From Micromonospora yangpuensis (GTDB lineage: Bacteria > Actinomycetota > Actinomycetes > Mycobacteriales > Micromonosporaceae): a stretch of DNA of 64,000 nucleotides. The translations under genes were made by a program, and so were the position numbers. The notes beneath the pieces were generated by a model that saw only the letters and a list, made by a program, of their open reading frames with translations, did no database searches and was not told the origin of the DNA. Positions 25,557 through 35,386 of this stretch are shown in pieces; the stretch's first letter is position 1, and every line of letters starts with the position of its first letter. Where the stretch lies: the NCBI RefSeq assembly GCF_900091615.1, contig NZ_FMIA01000002.1:5766001-5830000 (forward strand), given 5' to 3'.

Positions 25557-26600
25557 TCAGCCGGCCTGGCCTGCCCCGGCCCGACCTGGCCGCACCCGGG
25601 CCGGCCCGGTCTCTTCCGGCCCCACCTCGGCCGGCCCCACCTCGGCCGGTCCGGTCTCGGCCGACTCGGTGAGGAAACTGAGCGCGGCGCGGGCGACGAC
25701 CCGGGGCACCTCCAACTGCGCCACGTGACCGACGCCCCGCAGCATGATCAGTCGGCTGTCCGGAATCACCCGGGCCGTCTGCGGTCCCACCAGGGGATCG
25801 ACCAGCCGGTCCTGGAGCCCGCCGATCACCAGCGTGGGGGCACGGATGGCCGCGGCCAACCGCCACAGCGAACCGGACCCCGGCAGGTACGACCGCAGGA
25901 AGCTGCTGACCAGGCCCCGGAACGTCCGGACGTACGCGGCGGCGTAGTGCGCGGCCTCGTTGCGGATCCGGATCTCCTCCAACGCCTCCGCCCGGCGCTG
26001 GTCGCTGATCCGGCTGAGGTCGGCGACGCACGCCTCCATCGCCTGCCGGGCCATCACCTCCGGGGCGATCCGGGCCAGCCGCCAGGCGGCCAGCTGCTCG
26101 CCCCGGGGGATCGCCAGCAGGGGCAGCATCCGGCCCTGCAACGAACGGCGGAAGTCCAGGAAGGGCAGCGCCGGGGAGATCAGCGTCAACGTCCGGACCA
26201 GGTCCGGGCGGAGCCCGGCCACCTGGACGGCGACCGAACCGCCAAGCGAGTTGCCGAACAGGTGCACCGGCCCACGTCCGGTGTGCTCGATCCAGCGGAC
26301 CACCCGGTCGGCGAAGGACGGGATGGTGTACCGCAGGCCCGGCTCACTGCGCCCGAAGCCGGGCAGGTCGATGGCCTGGCCGTCGAGGCGGTCCGCCAGC
26401 AGCCCGGCCAGGTCCGTCCAGTTCTGCGAGGAGCCGCCGAGACCGTGCACGTAGAGCGCCGGCTCCGCGTCCGGCCCGGTGGCGGGGGTCTCCCGCACGT
26501 ACGTGACCGAGCCGTCGAGGCGTACCGGGCGACCGGGCCACGGCGGCGGGGTGCGGTGTTCGGGCAGGAGATGATCCGGCCAGAGGGTGGCGCGCTTCAT
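25557..26600 (-). CDS. Alpha/beta-fold hydrolase
   Basis: Hydrolase of 347 residues. Oxyanion block LYVHGLGGSSQNW, nucleophile elbow HLFGNSLGGSVAVQ (Ser), acid in IGGLQDRLVDP and the catalytic histidine in LRGVGHVAQLE complete the triad in normal order and spacing. It would cleave an ester or similar bond; the substrate is unknown. The C-terminus adds about 30 residues of repeated AEVGPAEVGPEETG, probably disordered. An ATG start matches the family N-terminus; in-frame sequence further upstream is not conserved-looking. It follows the very large disordered protein on the same strand. Confidence 0.87.
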   Translation of the reverse strand: MKRATLWPDHLLPEHRTPPPWPGRPVRLDGSVTYVRETPATGPDAEPALYVHGLGGSSQNWTDLAGLLADRLDGQAIDLPGFGRSEPGLRYTIPSFADRVVRWIEHTGRGPVHLFGNSLGGSVAVQVAGLRPDLVRTLTLISPALPFLDFRRSLQGRMLPLLAIPRGEQLAAWRLARIAPEVMARQAMEACVADLSRISDQRRAEALEEIRIRNEAAHYAAAYVRTFRGLVSSFLRSYLPGSGSLWRLAAAIRAPTLVIGGLQDRLVDPLVGPQTARVIPDSRLIMLRGVGHVAQLEVPRVVARAALSFLTESAETGPAEVGPAEVGPEETGPARVRPGRAGAGQAG

Positions 26601-26669
26601 CACTCCAGTCTGCCCGGGCCGCGCCCGGACGGCACCACGGCCCAGCCCCGGCCCGGCAACATCACTCGC

Positions 26670-26748
26670 GATCCGGCAAGCCACCCAGGATCCGGCAGGC
26701 ACCGCCCAGGATCCGGCAAGCACCGCCCGGGAGCCGGCAAGCACCGCC
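26670..26748. repeat. Four direct repeats of about 20 bp
   Basis: GATCCGGCAAGCACCGCCC-like units, four copies, in the gap between the hydrolase and the large protein gene. No function apparent. Confidence 0.75.
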
Positions 26749-26776
26749 GCGTGGTACCGGTCGACCCGCCGTCGGC

Positions 26777-29700
26777 TCAGGCCAGCAGAGCCTCCAGCCG
26801 CCGGTTCACCGCGGCCAGGGTGGCGCGTACCACCGCCTGTCGGGGGTCCCCGGCCACCAGGGCCGAACCGGCGAGCTGCTCCACCCAGCCGTCGCAGACC
26901 AGCAGCACGACCACGGTGGCCACCTCGCAGTTGCCGAACGGCACCACCGCCGCGTGCTCGACGAAACACCGGCCACGATCGCCCACCTGGTCGTCACCGC
27001 GTAGCAACTCGTCCACGGCCGCACCGGCCGCCACCGCGCAGAGCCGCAGCACGTACCCGTCAACCGCCGGGCCGGTGGCGAACCCGGCCGAGCTCTCCCC
27101 CGCCGCCAGCAGGCGTACCTCGACGTTGGCATCGAGGCCGAACGTGCTGACCTGCACGTGATCGATGATCACCCGGGGGCCGGGCACTCCGCCCGTGTCC
27201 AGGGGCCGGGACGGGGCGGTCTCGGTCGTGGTCATCTGCCCACCGGAGTACGACGCCGCGAGCGTGGCCGGGCTTCCGGTGGCCATCCCCTCCGGCACCG
27301 GCGAGGCCGTGGCGTACTCGGTACCGGCCCGTCCCCGGCTGCCGCCCGAGCGCCGACGACGCGCCGTCTCCGCGCCGGCCACCGGCTCCACTCCGCCCGG
27401 TGCCTGCGGTCCGCCCGGTGCCTGCGGTCCGCCGGCCACTGCCGACCCGACCGGCGGTACCGATCCGGCAGGTGCCTCGTCCCGGGACCGGACCGGGCCG
27501 GCCGGCCCGGCGCCACCCGCAACCGCCCCTGCCGGTCCACCCGGTACCCCCGATCCGCCCGGCATCGCCGGCCCAGCCGACATCGCCGGCCCAGCCGACA
27601 TCGCCGGCCCAGCCGACATCGCCGATCCAGCCGGCATGGCCGATCCGCCCGGTACCGCCGTACTGGTCGGCCCTGTCGTTCCGATCTGCGGGCCTGGTCC
27701 GGCCGTCGCGTCCGGGGCAGTCGCGGGCGTCGAACCAGGTGCTGTCGCCGAACCGGTCGGGGGGATCGTGCCGCTCGGGGAGATGGTGCCGGTCGGTGGC
27801 GTCGTGCCGGTCCACGAGGCCCTGCCGGTCGTGGACGGCGGCGGGCCGCCCGGTGCCGCCGGACCAGCCGACGACGGCGTACCGGCCGGCTCATCCCCCC
27901 AGGCCGGTTGCCGGGGCTCCAGGGTACGACGGCGCACCGGTGGTGGCGGCGGGCCCGGCAGCCCGGGCAGGTCCTGCGGGGCGGCGGCCAACCCCATCCG
28001 ATCCTGGAGCAGCCGAGCCACCTGCCGGCTCACCTCGGCCGGGTCCGCGCCGTCGGCGAGGTCCAGCCGGAGGCTGTGCGCACCGGCGGGGGTACGCCGC
28101 AGCGAGGCGTCCCGGACCCCGGCGACCCCTCGGACCGCGTCCAGGATCGCGTCGACGTCGAACCCCTCGGGCCGGTCCCGGGGCGGGGCGGGCTCGTCGT
28201 CCCGGCGCAGATGGGTGGCGATCCGGGCGAGTTCGGGAGATTCGGCGGGTGGGTCCACGGCTGGCGGCTCCGGCACTACGGGCACGTCCGGTTCGGCGGG
28301 GACGCGCTGCGGCAGCATCGCCGACGTACGGTCCTCGGCGGGCGGCTGGGCCGCAGGTGCCGGTTCGGGGGCCGATCGACGCGCCGCGTAGGGGGGTGCG
28401 CTCGCGGGTGCGGGCGCGGAACTGTTGCGATCGAGGCGTCCGATCCCGCTCGTGACGGAGTCGACGAGCGGGGCCGAGGAACGGTCTTCCCCGTACGCAC
28501 GGGGATCGGGCTCGATCCGGTCGGGACGCCGTTCCGGCTCGCCCGGTTCCGGACGGAGGCGGAACGGCCGGACCACCCGGTCCTCGGCGTGCGCCGGGTC
28601 GGCGGAGGTCACCTCGGTGCTGGCCGGCGGGGCACTGGCCGGAGACGAGCCGGCGGAGAACCCGCTGGCCGGTGGCGCGCTGGCCGGAGACCTGCCAGCG
28701 GGAGGCGCGCTGGTCGGGGGTGCGCCGGCAGGCGACGGACCCACCGGTTCGTCGAGCGCCCACGGCGGGGTTCGAGATTCACGCGGGGCGGGCGGGCGGT
28801 ACGCCGACCAGGAGTCCGGCTCCGGCCGGGCGGACTCGTAGTCCCGGGAGTCGTACCCCGCTGACGACGCGTGCCCGGGCCGCGGTTCGTACCCCGCCGG
28901 CGACTCGTACCCGGGTGGCGGTTGGTAGGCGGCCGGCGACCCCGGGCCCACGGCACCCAGCGGCGGCTCGTCAGCGGTTGGGTCGTAACCACGGGGTGCA
29001 TCAGAGCCACGGGGTGGGTCGTAGGCGCGGGCCGACTCCGAACGGACCGCCTGGTAGGGCCGGCTCGGTTCGGAGCGTACCGGCTCGTACGGTCGGTGCA
29101 CCTCGGCGACCGGCGGCTCGTACCGCCGGCCGGGCTCGGTGCCTGCCGGCTCGTACGGTCGGACGACCTCGGCGGCGGGACGCTCGTACGGTCGATCCGG
29201 CGGTTCACCGGTGACCGGGGGGCGTTCCCGCGGCGCGGACAGGGACGGGTACGACCGGTCGGGGTCGGCCGTCGGCGCCGGGCGTTCTGCCTCCGGCGCC
29301 CACTCGGCCCCCGCCTCGGATCGGGTACGCCCCGGCCGCGCGGCCCGACGGCCGGCCGGCTCGTCGCTCTCCCGCGCCCAGGGCGGTGCCCATCCCTCGC
29401 TCCAGCTGGGTCGGTTCCAGTTGGGACCGTCCCAGGATGGCTCGTCCGCTGCCGGGGTCGGCGGCCGGTCCTGCGCTGTCGGGGTGAACTCTTCCGCGTG
29501 GTCCTGGTCCTGAGCCCACCGGCTCGACCGGGCGGCCAAAGACTCGTCGGAGGCGTGCCGGGGATTCGTGGAGTCCTCCTCTTCCGCGGCGGCTGACGCC
29601 CCGACGGTGTGGTCACCAACCGGGGCGGGGCGTTGGGCCGGCACCGCCAGTCGGTCGCCTCCGTCGGCGTCCCGGCGCTGCTCGGCACGCGGACCGGGCG

Positions 29701-30175
29701 GCGCGCTCACCGGGAGCCGAGCACCCGGAGGGGCACTCACCGGAGCCTGACGCGCACTCGGCGGCCCGCTCACCGGGGCCTGGCGTGCGCCTGGCGGCGC
29801 GCTGACCGGGGTGTGGCGCGCGCCTGGCGGTGCGCTGACCGGGGCGTGGTGACCGTTCGACGACTCACCGCCGGAGTGTCCGAAGCCGTTCAGGTGATGA
29901 CCGTTGGACCTCGTCGGCGGCTTTTCGTCGGATCGGCCGGGAAGTGGTGCGGGCAGGTCTGCGTACCGGGGCGACGAGCTGGCCCAGCCGGTGGCCGGAT
30001 CGGACCGCTGCCACCGGGTGCCGTGCTCCCGGTCACCCGGGGAAGCCTCATCCGCGGGCCAGCCGGCGGTGAAGGGCGCCCACCCGCTGCCGGAACGGGC
30101 CAGGTCGTCCTGCTGACCTGTCCCGTCGCCGTGCTCTCCCGGGATGGCGGCTCCGGGTTGCCCTGTTTCACTCAC
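26777..30175 (-). CDS. Very large low-complexity protein with conserved C-terminal domains
   Basis: Protein of 1132 residues. About the first 630 are disordered and rich in Pro, Ser, Arg, Tyr and Glu, with local repeats (VSAPPGAR, PYEP, SAPPAS). A small folded region near residue 680 reads FDVDAILDAVRGVAGVRDASL, followed by more low complexity with AMSAGP repeats, then a folded C-terminal domain of about 130 residues starting IIDHVQVSTFGLDANVEVRL and ending AVVRATLAAVNRRLEALL. Both folded parts recur in hypothetical actinobacterial proteins, without known function. No signal peptide or membrane helix. GTG start. It is divergent from a TetR gene, with a 150-bp region between that may hold shared control sites. 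Confidence 0.75.
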   Translation of the reverse strand: MSETGQPGAAIPGEHGDGTGQQDDLARSGSGWAPFTAGWPADEASPGDREHGTRWQRSDPATGWASSSPRYADLPAPLPGRSDEKPPTRSNGHHLNGFGHSGGESSNGHHAPVSAPPGARHTPVSAPPGARQAPVSGPPSARQAPVSAPPGARLPVSAPPGPRAEQRRDADGGDRLAVPAQRPAPVGDHTVGASAAAEEEDSTNPRHASDESLAARSSRWAQDQDHAEEFTPTAQDRPPTPAADEPSWDGPNWNRPSWSEGWAPPWARESDEPAGRRAARPGRTRSEAGAEWAPEAERPAPTADPDRSYPSLSAPRERPPVTGEPPDRPYERPAAEVVRPYEPAGTEPGRRYEPPVAEVHRPYEPVRSEPSRPYQAVRSESARAYDPPRGSDAPRGYDPTADEPPLGAVGPGSPAAYQPPPGYESPAGYEPRPGHASSAGYDSRDYESARPEPDSWSAYRPPAPRESRTPPWALDEPVGPSPAGAPPTSAPPAGRSPASAPPASGFSAGSSPASAPPASTEVTSADPAHAEDRVVRPFRLRPEPGEPERRPDRIEPDPRAYGEDRSSAPLVDSVTSGIGRLDRNSSAPAPASAPPYAARRSAPEPAPAAQPPAEDRTSAMLPQRVPAEPDVPVVPEPPAVDPPAESPELARIATHLRRDDEPAPPRDRPEGFDVDAILDAVRGVAGVRDASLRRTPAGAHSLRLDLADGADPAEVSRQVARLLQDRMGLAAAPQDLPGLPGPPPPPVRRRTLEPRQPAWGDEPAGTPSSAGPAAPGGPPPSTTGRASWTGTTPPTGTISPSGTIPPTGSATAPGSTPATAPDATAGPGPQIGTTGPTSTAVPGGSAMPAGSAMSAGPAMSAGPAMSAGPAMPGGSGVPGGPAGAVAGGAGPAGPVRSRDEAPAGSVPPVGSAVAGGPQAPGGPQAPGGVEPVAGAETARRRRSGGSRGRAGTEYATASPVPEGMATGSPATLAASYSGGQMTTTETAPSRPLDTGGVPGPRVIIDHVQVSTFGLDANVEVRLLAAGESSAGFATGPAVDGYVLRLCAVAAGAAVDELLRGDDQVGDRGRCFVEHAAVVPFGNCEVATVVVLLVCDGWVEQLAGSALVAGDPRQAVVRATLAAVNRRLEALLA

Positions 30176-30322
30176 CGCGCGCTCCTTGGTCGCCCTCGCT
30201 GAGGCTACCGTGTGGTGACAGTGGCGATAAGTTACAGCGGCGGGCCAATTCCGGAACGGGGTCGCACCCCGACCGGTTCGGGTGGTTGATGCCGGCTCGT
30301 ACGGAGAAACTCGGAGGTTCCC

Positions 30323-30961
30323 ATGACCGCGTTGGGGAACGGTGCCCAGACAGCCGGTCGACCCACGCGCCTACCTCGGTCGGCGCGGCGTAAGCAGCTG
30401 CTCGCGGCGGCCCAGGAGGTGTTCGTCGCGCAGGGGTACCACGCGGCGGCGATGGACGACATCGCCGAGCGGGCCGGGGTTTCCAAGCCCGTGCTGTACC
30501 AGCACTTTCCGGGCAAGATGGACCTCTACCTGGCATTGCTGGACACCCACTGCGACGCGATCGTGGCCAAGGTGCACGACGCGATGCGCAGCACCACCGA
30601 CAACAAGGAGCGGGTCGGCGCCTCGGTGCAGGCGTACTTCGACTTCGTCGACCACGAGAGCGAGGCGTTCCGCCTGGTCTTCGAGTCGGACCTGCGCAAC
30701 GATCCGGCCGTCCGGCAGCGCGTGGAGCGGGTCGAGCAGGGCTGCATCGCGGCGATCACCGACACCATCATCTCCGATACCGGAGTCAGCCGGGCCCACG
30801 CCGAACTGCTCGCCTCGGGCCTGGTCGGCGCGGCCGAGACCGCTGCCCAGTTCTGGCTGGCCGGGGGCCGGCAGGTGCCCAAGGCCGAGGCGGAGGCGTT
30901 GGTGACCGCCCTCTCCTGGCGCGGCATCGCCAGCTTCCCGTTGCAGGGTGAGCCGGCCTGA
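30323..30961 (+). CDS. TetR family transcriptional regulator
   Basis: Regulator of 212 residues. The N-terminal helix-turn-helix is clear (MDDIAERAGVSKPVLYQHF) and the C-terminal half is helical, typical of a ligand-binding TetR domain. ATG with a GGAGG site. It is divergent from the very large disordered protein and followed after 80 bp by the DUF3107 gene in the same direction. TetR proteins usually repress their own and neighbouring genes; no palindromic operator is obvious between the divergent starts. Confidence 0.92.
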   Translation: MTALGNGAQTAGRPTRLPRSARRKQLLAAAQEVFVAQGYHAAAMDDIAERAGVSKPVLYQHFPGKMDLYLALLDTHCDAIVAKVHDAMRSTTDNKERVGASVQAYFDFVDHESEAFRLVFESDLRNDPAVRQRVERVEQGCIAAITDTIISDTGVSRAHAELLASGLVGAAETAAQFWLAGGRQVPKAEAEALVTALSWRGIASFPLQGEPA

Positions 30962-31041
30962 ACCACGTCAGCCCGAACACCGGCTGCCCGAATCGGATAG
31001 CCTTCGTCCGGCGGTTCTTTCGCCCCAGTTGAGGAGGAACA

Positions 31042-31266
31042 GTGGAGGTCAAGATCGGCGTGCAGTACGCGCCGCGCGAGCTGGTGTTGGAGAGCGCTCA
31101 GTCGCCGGCCGAGATCGAGCAGATCGTGACCGAGGCCATCGCCCACGACGGAACGCTGTCCCTGACCGACGAAAAGGGCCGACGGATCATCGTGCCGGTC
31201 GGCAAGGTCGCCTACGTCGAGATCGCCGAGGCGTCGCCCCGCGCGGTCGGATTCACCGTTCGCTGA
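31042..31266 (+). CDS. DUF3107 family protein
   Basis: Small protein of 74 residues, matching the DUF3107 family in full: starts VEVKIGVQYAPRELVLES, then GTLSLTDEKGRRIIVPVGKVAYVEI, a beta-rich ATP-binding-like fold found in nearly all actinobacteria. Function unknown. GTG start with a GAGGAGG ribosome site. The TetR-DUF3107 order is conserved in many actinobacteria. A hairpin follows immediately. Confidence 0.9.
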   Translation: MEVKIGVQYAPRELVLESAQSPAEIEQIVTEAIAHDGTLSLTDEKGRRIIVPVGKVAYVEIAEASPRAVGFTVR

Positions 31267-31274
31267 TTCGGTCC

Positions 31275-31295
31275 GGGGCCCGGTCACCGGGCCCC
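31275..31295 (+). terminator. Hairpin after DUF3107
   Basis: Perfect 9-bp stem GGGGCCCGG/CCGGGCCCC with a 3-base loop, 9 bases after the stop codon. Confidence 0.7.
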
Positions 31296-31976
31296 GCCCC
31301 GGCCCCCCTGCCCGGCTCGGCCGCACCCCTGCCCGGCCGCACCCCTGAACGGCCACACACCTGCCCGGCCCGACCGCACCCCCTGACCGGCCCGGATAGG
31401 GGCTTGAAGATGTTGGCAGGAAAGTGCCCCCGAGGGTCGAATCCTCCAAGTCACCCTCTCTGCCGCAGACACCTCCCATGCGTCAAAACGGGGCAAACCT
31501 GCCCTGCGCCCCCACCCCCACCCACCGCCTAACGCCCCCGTCACCACCCGAAGCGGGCCCCGAAGTGAATCTTGGACACTTACCGCTCAAATAGAACGGT
31601 AAGTGTCCAAGATCTACTCCCCGATCGAGTGCGGAGAGAGCGAGGCTCCTTAGTTGCGAAGGATGGCGGGAGCGGGAGGGAGGGCGGGCGGGAGCGGGAG
31701 GGAGGGCGGGAGCGGGAGTAGGGGGAGGGAGCGCGGGGGGCGGGAGTAGGGCGGCGCACGAGGCCGCACGGAGGCCGCATCCACGCCGCATCGGAGGCCG
31801 CACGGAGTTGCCACCGTGGATAAGGCCAGATCCGGGCGGCTCAGGTAGTATGGAGCAGTTGCCGTGGGCGCCGATTCGGTCGAAGCACTGCCTACGGCGC
31901 GCGTGCGGCCCGGTCCGGCTCGGCGGTTCAGCCCCCGACCGTGTGGCCCGCGCCATACCGAGAGCGCCCTGAGGAC
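31296..31976. other. Gene-free region before the helicase
   Basis: About 680 bp without a convincing gene. It contains degenerate CCCGGCCGCACCCCTG repeats, a 17-bp inverted repeat (annotated separately), a strongly purine-skewed stretch near 31.66-31.75 kb made of GGCGGGAGCGGGAGG units, and a possible -10 box TAGTAT near 31.85 kb. A long 5' leader for the helicase mRNA is possible, as bacterial DEAD-box genes are often controlled this way. Confidence 0.55.
31569..31613. repeat. Perfect 17-bp inverted repeat
   Basis: ATCTTGGACACTTACCG and CGGTAAGTGTCCAAGAT with an 11-base AT-rich loop CTCAAATAGAA. It is AT-rich compared with its surroundings and lies in a non-coding region. The outer GATCTTGGA matches the dyad near 9.2 kb. 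It could be a miniature repeat or an operator. Confidence 0.8.
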
Positions 31977-33992
31977 ATGACGGGGCGCACCACGAGAGGG
32001 CACCCCGACATCCATATGAGCGAACAGAACGAGACCCACACAGACGATCCCAAGATCCACGACGAGATCCCAACCGAGCAGACCCAGGCCAAGCAGGGCA
32101 AGGCCGAGCAGGTCCAAGCCGAGCAGGGCAAGGCCGAGCAAGCACAGGCCGAGCAGGTCCAAGCCGACCAGGCCAAGGCCGAGCAAGCACAGGCCGAGCA
32201 GGGCAAGGCCGACGGCATCGACGCCCCGGACACCGAGGCGCAGGAGTTGGCTCCCACCGCCCCGGTCCGCCCGGAGGCACCGACCTTCGCCGAGCTGGGC
32301 GCCCGCGAGGAGACCGTGGCGGCCCTGGCTGCCGCCGGCATCCACCGGGCCTTCGCCATCCAGGAGTACGCGCTGCCGATCGCGCTGCGCGGCACCGACC
32401 TGATCGGCCAGGCACCGACCGGCACCGGCAAGACCCTCGGTTTCGGCGTACCCCTGTTGGAGCGGGTCTTCGCCCCCGGCGAGGGCAGCGACGGGGTGCC
32501 GCAGGCGCTTGTCGTCGTCCCCACCCGTGAGCTGGGCATCCAGGTCGCGAAGGACCTCGCCGCCGCCGGCCGGACCCGGGGCGTCCGGGTGCTGCCGATC
32601 TACGGCGGGGTGGCGTACGAGCCGCAGATCGACGCGCTGCGCAAGGGCGTCGAGATCCTGGTCGGTACCCCGGGCCGGCTGATGGACCTGCAGAAGCAGA
32701 AGCACCTGCGGCTGGACCGGATCCGCGCGCTCGTCCTCGACGAGGCGGACCGGATGCTCGACCTGGGCTTCCTCGACGACGTCGAGAAGATCCTGGCGAT
32801 GCTGCCGGAGGATCGGCAGACCATGCTCTTCTCGGCCACCATGCCGGACCCGATCGTCACCCTGTCGCGGCGGTTCCTGCGTCGCCCGGTGACGATCCAC
32901 GCCGGCCACACCGCCGAGACCGGCCCGTCGCCGCAGACTCAGCAGCTGGCCTACCGGACCCACTCGATGAACAAGATCGAGATCGTGGCCCGCATCCTCC
33001 AGGCGGAGGGGCGTGGGCTGACCATGATCTTCACCCGGACCAAGCGGGCCGCCGACCGGGTGGCAGAGGACCTGGACTTCCGGGGCTTCGCCGTCGCCGC
33101 CGTCCACGGTGACCTGGGCCAGGGGGCCCGGGAGCGGGCGCTGCGGGCGTTCCGGGCTGGCAAGATCGACACTCTGGTCGCCACCGACGTGGCCGCCCGG
33201 GGCATCGACGTCAGCGGGGTCACCCACGTCATCAACTACGACTGCCCGGAGGACCAGGACACCTACACCCACCGGATCGGTCGTACCGGTCGGGCCGGTG
33301 CCACGGGTGTCGCGGTGACCTTCGTCGACTGGGACGACATGCCCCGGTGGCGGATCATCGACAAGACCCTCGGGCTCGACATGCCGGAGCCGCCGGAGAC
33401 GTACCACACCTCTCCGCATCTCTACTCCGACCTGGCCATCTCCACCGAGATGACCGGCACGCTGCCGACTGCGGAGCGGACCCGGGCCGGGCTCTCCGCC
33501 GAGGTCGAGGAGGACCTCGGTGGTGGGCGGCCCCGACGGGGTGACGGCCCGGGCCGGCCCCGTCGCGGCGAGAGCCGCAGTGAGGGCCGTGGCGAGGGCC
33601 GCCGTGAGGGTCGTGGCCGGCGCGGCCGGGGTGACGCCGAACGCGGCGGCGAGCACGGTGGCACGCCGATCCCCGACGCCGCCGGTACGGATGCTGGCGA
33701 GGAGGGCGGCCGGACTCCGCGTCGCCGTCGTCGTCGGCGCGCCGGTGAGGTGGTCCCCGCCGAGCAGGGCACGGTGACCACGGCCACCACCGGCGTGGCT
33801 CCGCTCTTCGTCAGCCCGGCCGACCACGCCGGCGCAACGCCGGCCGCCGAGGGCACCGCCGGCCCCGAGGCCAGCGGCAGGTCCGAGGGCGGTGCCAGGC
33901 CCGAGGGCGGTGGCAAGCCGCGCCGCCGGCGCCGTCGCCGCAGCGGTGGCGGCGGTGGCTCCGACGCCCCGGCCGAGGCGACCGCCGACTGA
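31977..33992 (+). CDS. DEAD-box ATP-dependent RNA helicase
   Basis: RNA helicase of 671 residues that unwinds structured RNA. The core holds Walker A APTGTGKTLGFG, PTRELGIQ, TPGRLMD, VLDEADRMLDLGF, SAT and the motif VI HRIGRTGRAG. The N-terminal extension contains heptad-like KAEQVQAEQG repeats (predicted coiled coil); the C-terminal extension is Arg/Gly-rich with RRRRRRR blocks, typical RNA-binding tails of actinobacterial RhlE/DeaD-like helicases. The start is uncertain among a GTG at 31941, this ATG and an ATG at 32016; none has an ideal ribosome site. A hairpin follows the stop. Confidence 0.9.
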   Translation: MTGRTTRGHPDIHMSEQNETHTDDPKIHDEIPTEQTQAKQGKAEQVQAEQGKAEQAQAEQVQADQAKAEQAQAEQGKADGIDAPDTEAQELAPTAPVRPEAPTFAELGAREETVAALAAAGIHRAFAIQEYALPIALRGTDLIGQAPTGTGKTLGFGVPLLERVFAPGEGSDGVPQALVVVPTRELGIQVAKDLAAAGRTRGVRVLPIYGGVAYEPQIDALRKGVEILVGTPGRLMDLQKQKHLRLDRIRALVLDEADRMLDLGFLDDVEKILAMLPEDRQTMLFSATMPDPIVTLSRRFLRRPVTIHAGHTAETGPSPQTQQLAYRTHSMNKIEIVARILQAEGRGLTMIFTRTKRAADRVAEDLDFRGFAVAAVHGDLGQGARERALRAFRAGKIDTLVATDVAARGIDVSGVTHVINYDCPEDQDTYTHRIGRTGRAGATGVAVTFVDWDDMPRWRIIDKTLGLDMPEPPETYHTSPHLYSDLAISTEMTGTLPTAERTRAGLSAEVEEDLGGGRPRRGDGPGRPRRGESRSEGRGEGRREGRGRRGRGDAERGGEHGGTPIPDAAGTDAGEEGGRTPRRRRRRRAGEVVPAEQGTVTTATTGVAPLFVSPADHAGATPAAEGTAGPEASGRSEGGARPEGGGKPRRRRRRRSGGGGGSDAPAEATAD

Positions 33993-34011
33993 CCACCGAC
34001 TCAGCTGATTC

Positions 34012-34046
34012 GACGTCCCCCGTACCCGATGGGTGCGGGGGACGTC
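34012..34046 (+). terminator. Hairpin after the DEAD-box helicase
   Basis: Perfect 11-bp stem GACGTCCCCCG/CGGGGGACGTC with an inner CCC/GGG pairing, 20 bases after the stop codon. Confidence 0.75.
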
Positions 34047-34049
34047 GCG

Positions 34050-34130
34050 GTCCGGCCCCGCTCCGGGGTACGCCCGACCGACGGGGATGGGTCCGGCCCC
34101 GCTCCGGGGTTCGCCTGGCCGACGGGGATG
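34050..34130. repeat. 41-bp tandem duplication
   Basis: Two copies of a 40-base unit starting GTCCGGCCCCGCTCCGGGGT and ending GACGGGGATG, directly before the next gene's start. A few differences between copies show it is not brand new. Confidence 0.8.
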
Positions 34131-34138
34131 ATGGAGCG

Positions 34139-35377
34139 ATGCCGGAACCGTTGGACGCCGCCCTGACCGAGGTACGGGCGTTGCTGCTGGACCCCGCCCT
34201 GACCCGGGCGGTCGCCGCGGGCCGTCGTCGCGGCCGCCGGCCGTCGGTGGTCCGGGCCGAACTGCGTCCGGTGACCCTGAAGGCGGGACCACGGTTGCAG
34301 ATCGCCACCTCCGACGGCTCCCGCCCGTACACCCGGAACGTGGCGTCCGGTCCGGAGGCCGACGCGGCGGTGGACGCGTTGCTGGCCGAGCCGTTCGGCA
34401 ACTGGCACGTGGAGACCGCCGACGCGACGGTGCAGGTGCGGGTGACCAAGTCCGGCGAGGCCCAGGTGCACCGGTCGGCGGCGAGCCGGCCGCCGGCCGA
34501 GCCCGGCGGCCACGACCGGGCCAAGGAGTACCTGCTCGACCCGGGGGATCCGCTCTTCGCCGAGATCGGTGGTTCGGCGGCCAAGCGACGGCAGGTCGAC
34601 GCGTTCCTGCGGGCGCTCGCCGCCACGCTGCCCGACGAGCTCACCGGTCCGCTGCGCGTGGTCGACCTGGGCTGTGGCAACGCGTACCTGACCTTCGCCG
34701 CCTACCGGTACCTGACCCGGCGGGGGCTCGACGTCGAGCTGGTCGGGGTGGATGTCCGGGAGGACCAGCGGCGACGCAACTCCGAGCTGGCCGAGCGGCT
34801 CGGCTGGGCCGGCCGGGTCAGCTTCGTGGCCGGTACGATCGCCGACGCCGTCGTCACGCCCGCCCCCGACCTGGTGCTCGCCCTGCACGCCTGCGACACC
34901 GCCACCGACGAGGCGCTGGCCCGCGCGGTGCGCTGGTCGGCCCGCTGGGTGCTGGCCGCCCCGTGCTGCCACCACGACCTGGCGGTGCAGCTACGGGCCC
35001 GGCCGACGCCGGCCCCGTACGGGTTGCTGACCCGGCAGGGCATCCTGCGGGAACGCTTCGCCGACGTGCTCACCGACGCGCTGCGGGCGGGGCTGCTGCG
35101 GCTGCACGGGTACCGGGCCGAGGTGGTGGAGTTCGTGGACTCGCAGCACACCCCCCGCAACCTGCTGATCCGGGCCCGCCGCACCGGTGGGGAGCCGACC
35201 GCCGACCACCGCGCCGAGTACCGGGACCTGGTCGACCAGTGGCAGGTCACCCCCCGCCTGGCGACCCTGCTGACCACTCCCGAGACCGGAGCCGCGAGCG
35301 GGAGCGGAGGCGGGAGCAGGGCCGGAGCCGGAGCCGCGAGCGGGACCGGAGCCGGGAGCGGGAGCGACGACAGCTAG
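34139..35377 (+). CDS. SAM-dependent methyltransferase (methyltransferase-32-like)
   Basis: Protein of 412 residues. An N-terminal domain of about 150 residues (LRPVTLKAGPRLQIATSDGS) precedes a SAM-binding domain with LRVVDLGCGNAYLTFAAYRYL and a following ELVGVDVREDQRRRN acidic loop. LALHACDTATDEALA and LAAPCCHHDL complete the pattern of PF13679-type methyltransferases, some of which act on RNA. The substrate is unknown. A C-terminal Gly/Ser/Ala tail is low complexity. ATG start just after a tandem duplication; convergent with a small membrane protein gene 9 bp away. Confidence 0.83.
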   Translation: MPEPLDAALTEVRALLLDPALTRAVAAGRRRGRRPSVVRAELRPVTLKAGPRLQIATSDGSRPYTRNVASGPEADAAVDALLAEPFGNWHVETADATVQVRVTKSGEAQVHRSAASRPPAEPGGHDRAKEYLLDPGDPLFAEIGGSAAKRRQVDAFLRALAATLPDELTGPLRVVDLGCGNAYLTFAAYRYLTRRGLDVELVGVDVREDQRRRNSELAERLGWAGRVSFVAGTIADAVVTPAPDLVLALHACDTATDEALARAVRWSARWVLAAPCCHHDLAVQLRARPTPAPYGLLTRQGILRERFADVLTDALRAGLLRLHGYRAEVVEFVDSQHTPRNLLIRARRTGGEPTADHRAEYRDLVDQWQVTPRLATLLTTPETGAASGSGGGSRAGAGAASGTGAGSGSDDS

Positions 35378-35386
35378 CGGGGCAGG

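Noticed and set aside
25570..25680. Repeated AEVGP codons at the end of the hydrolase as a separate small gene
   Set aside because: They are in frame with the hydrolase and only extend its C-terminus.
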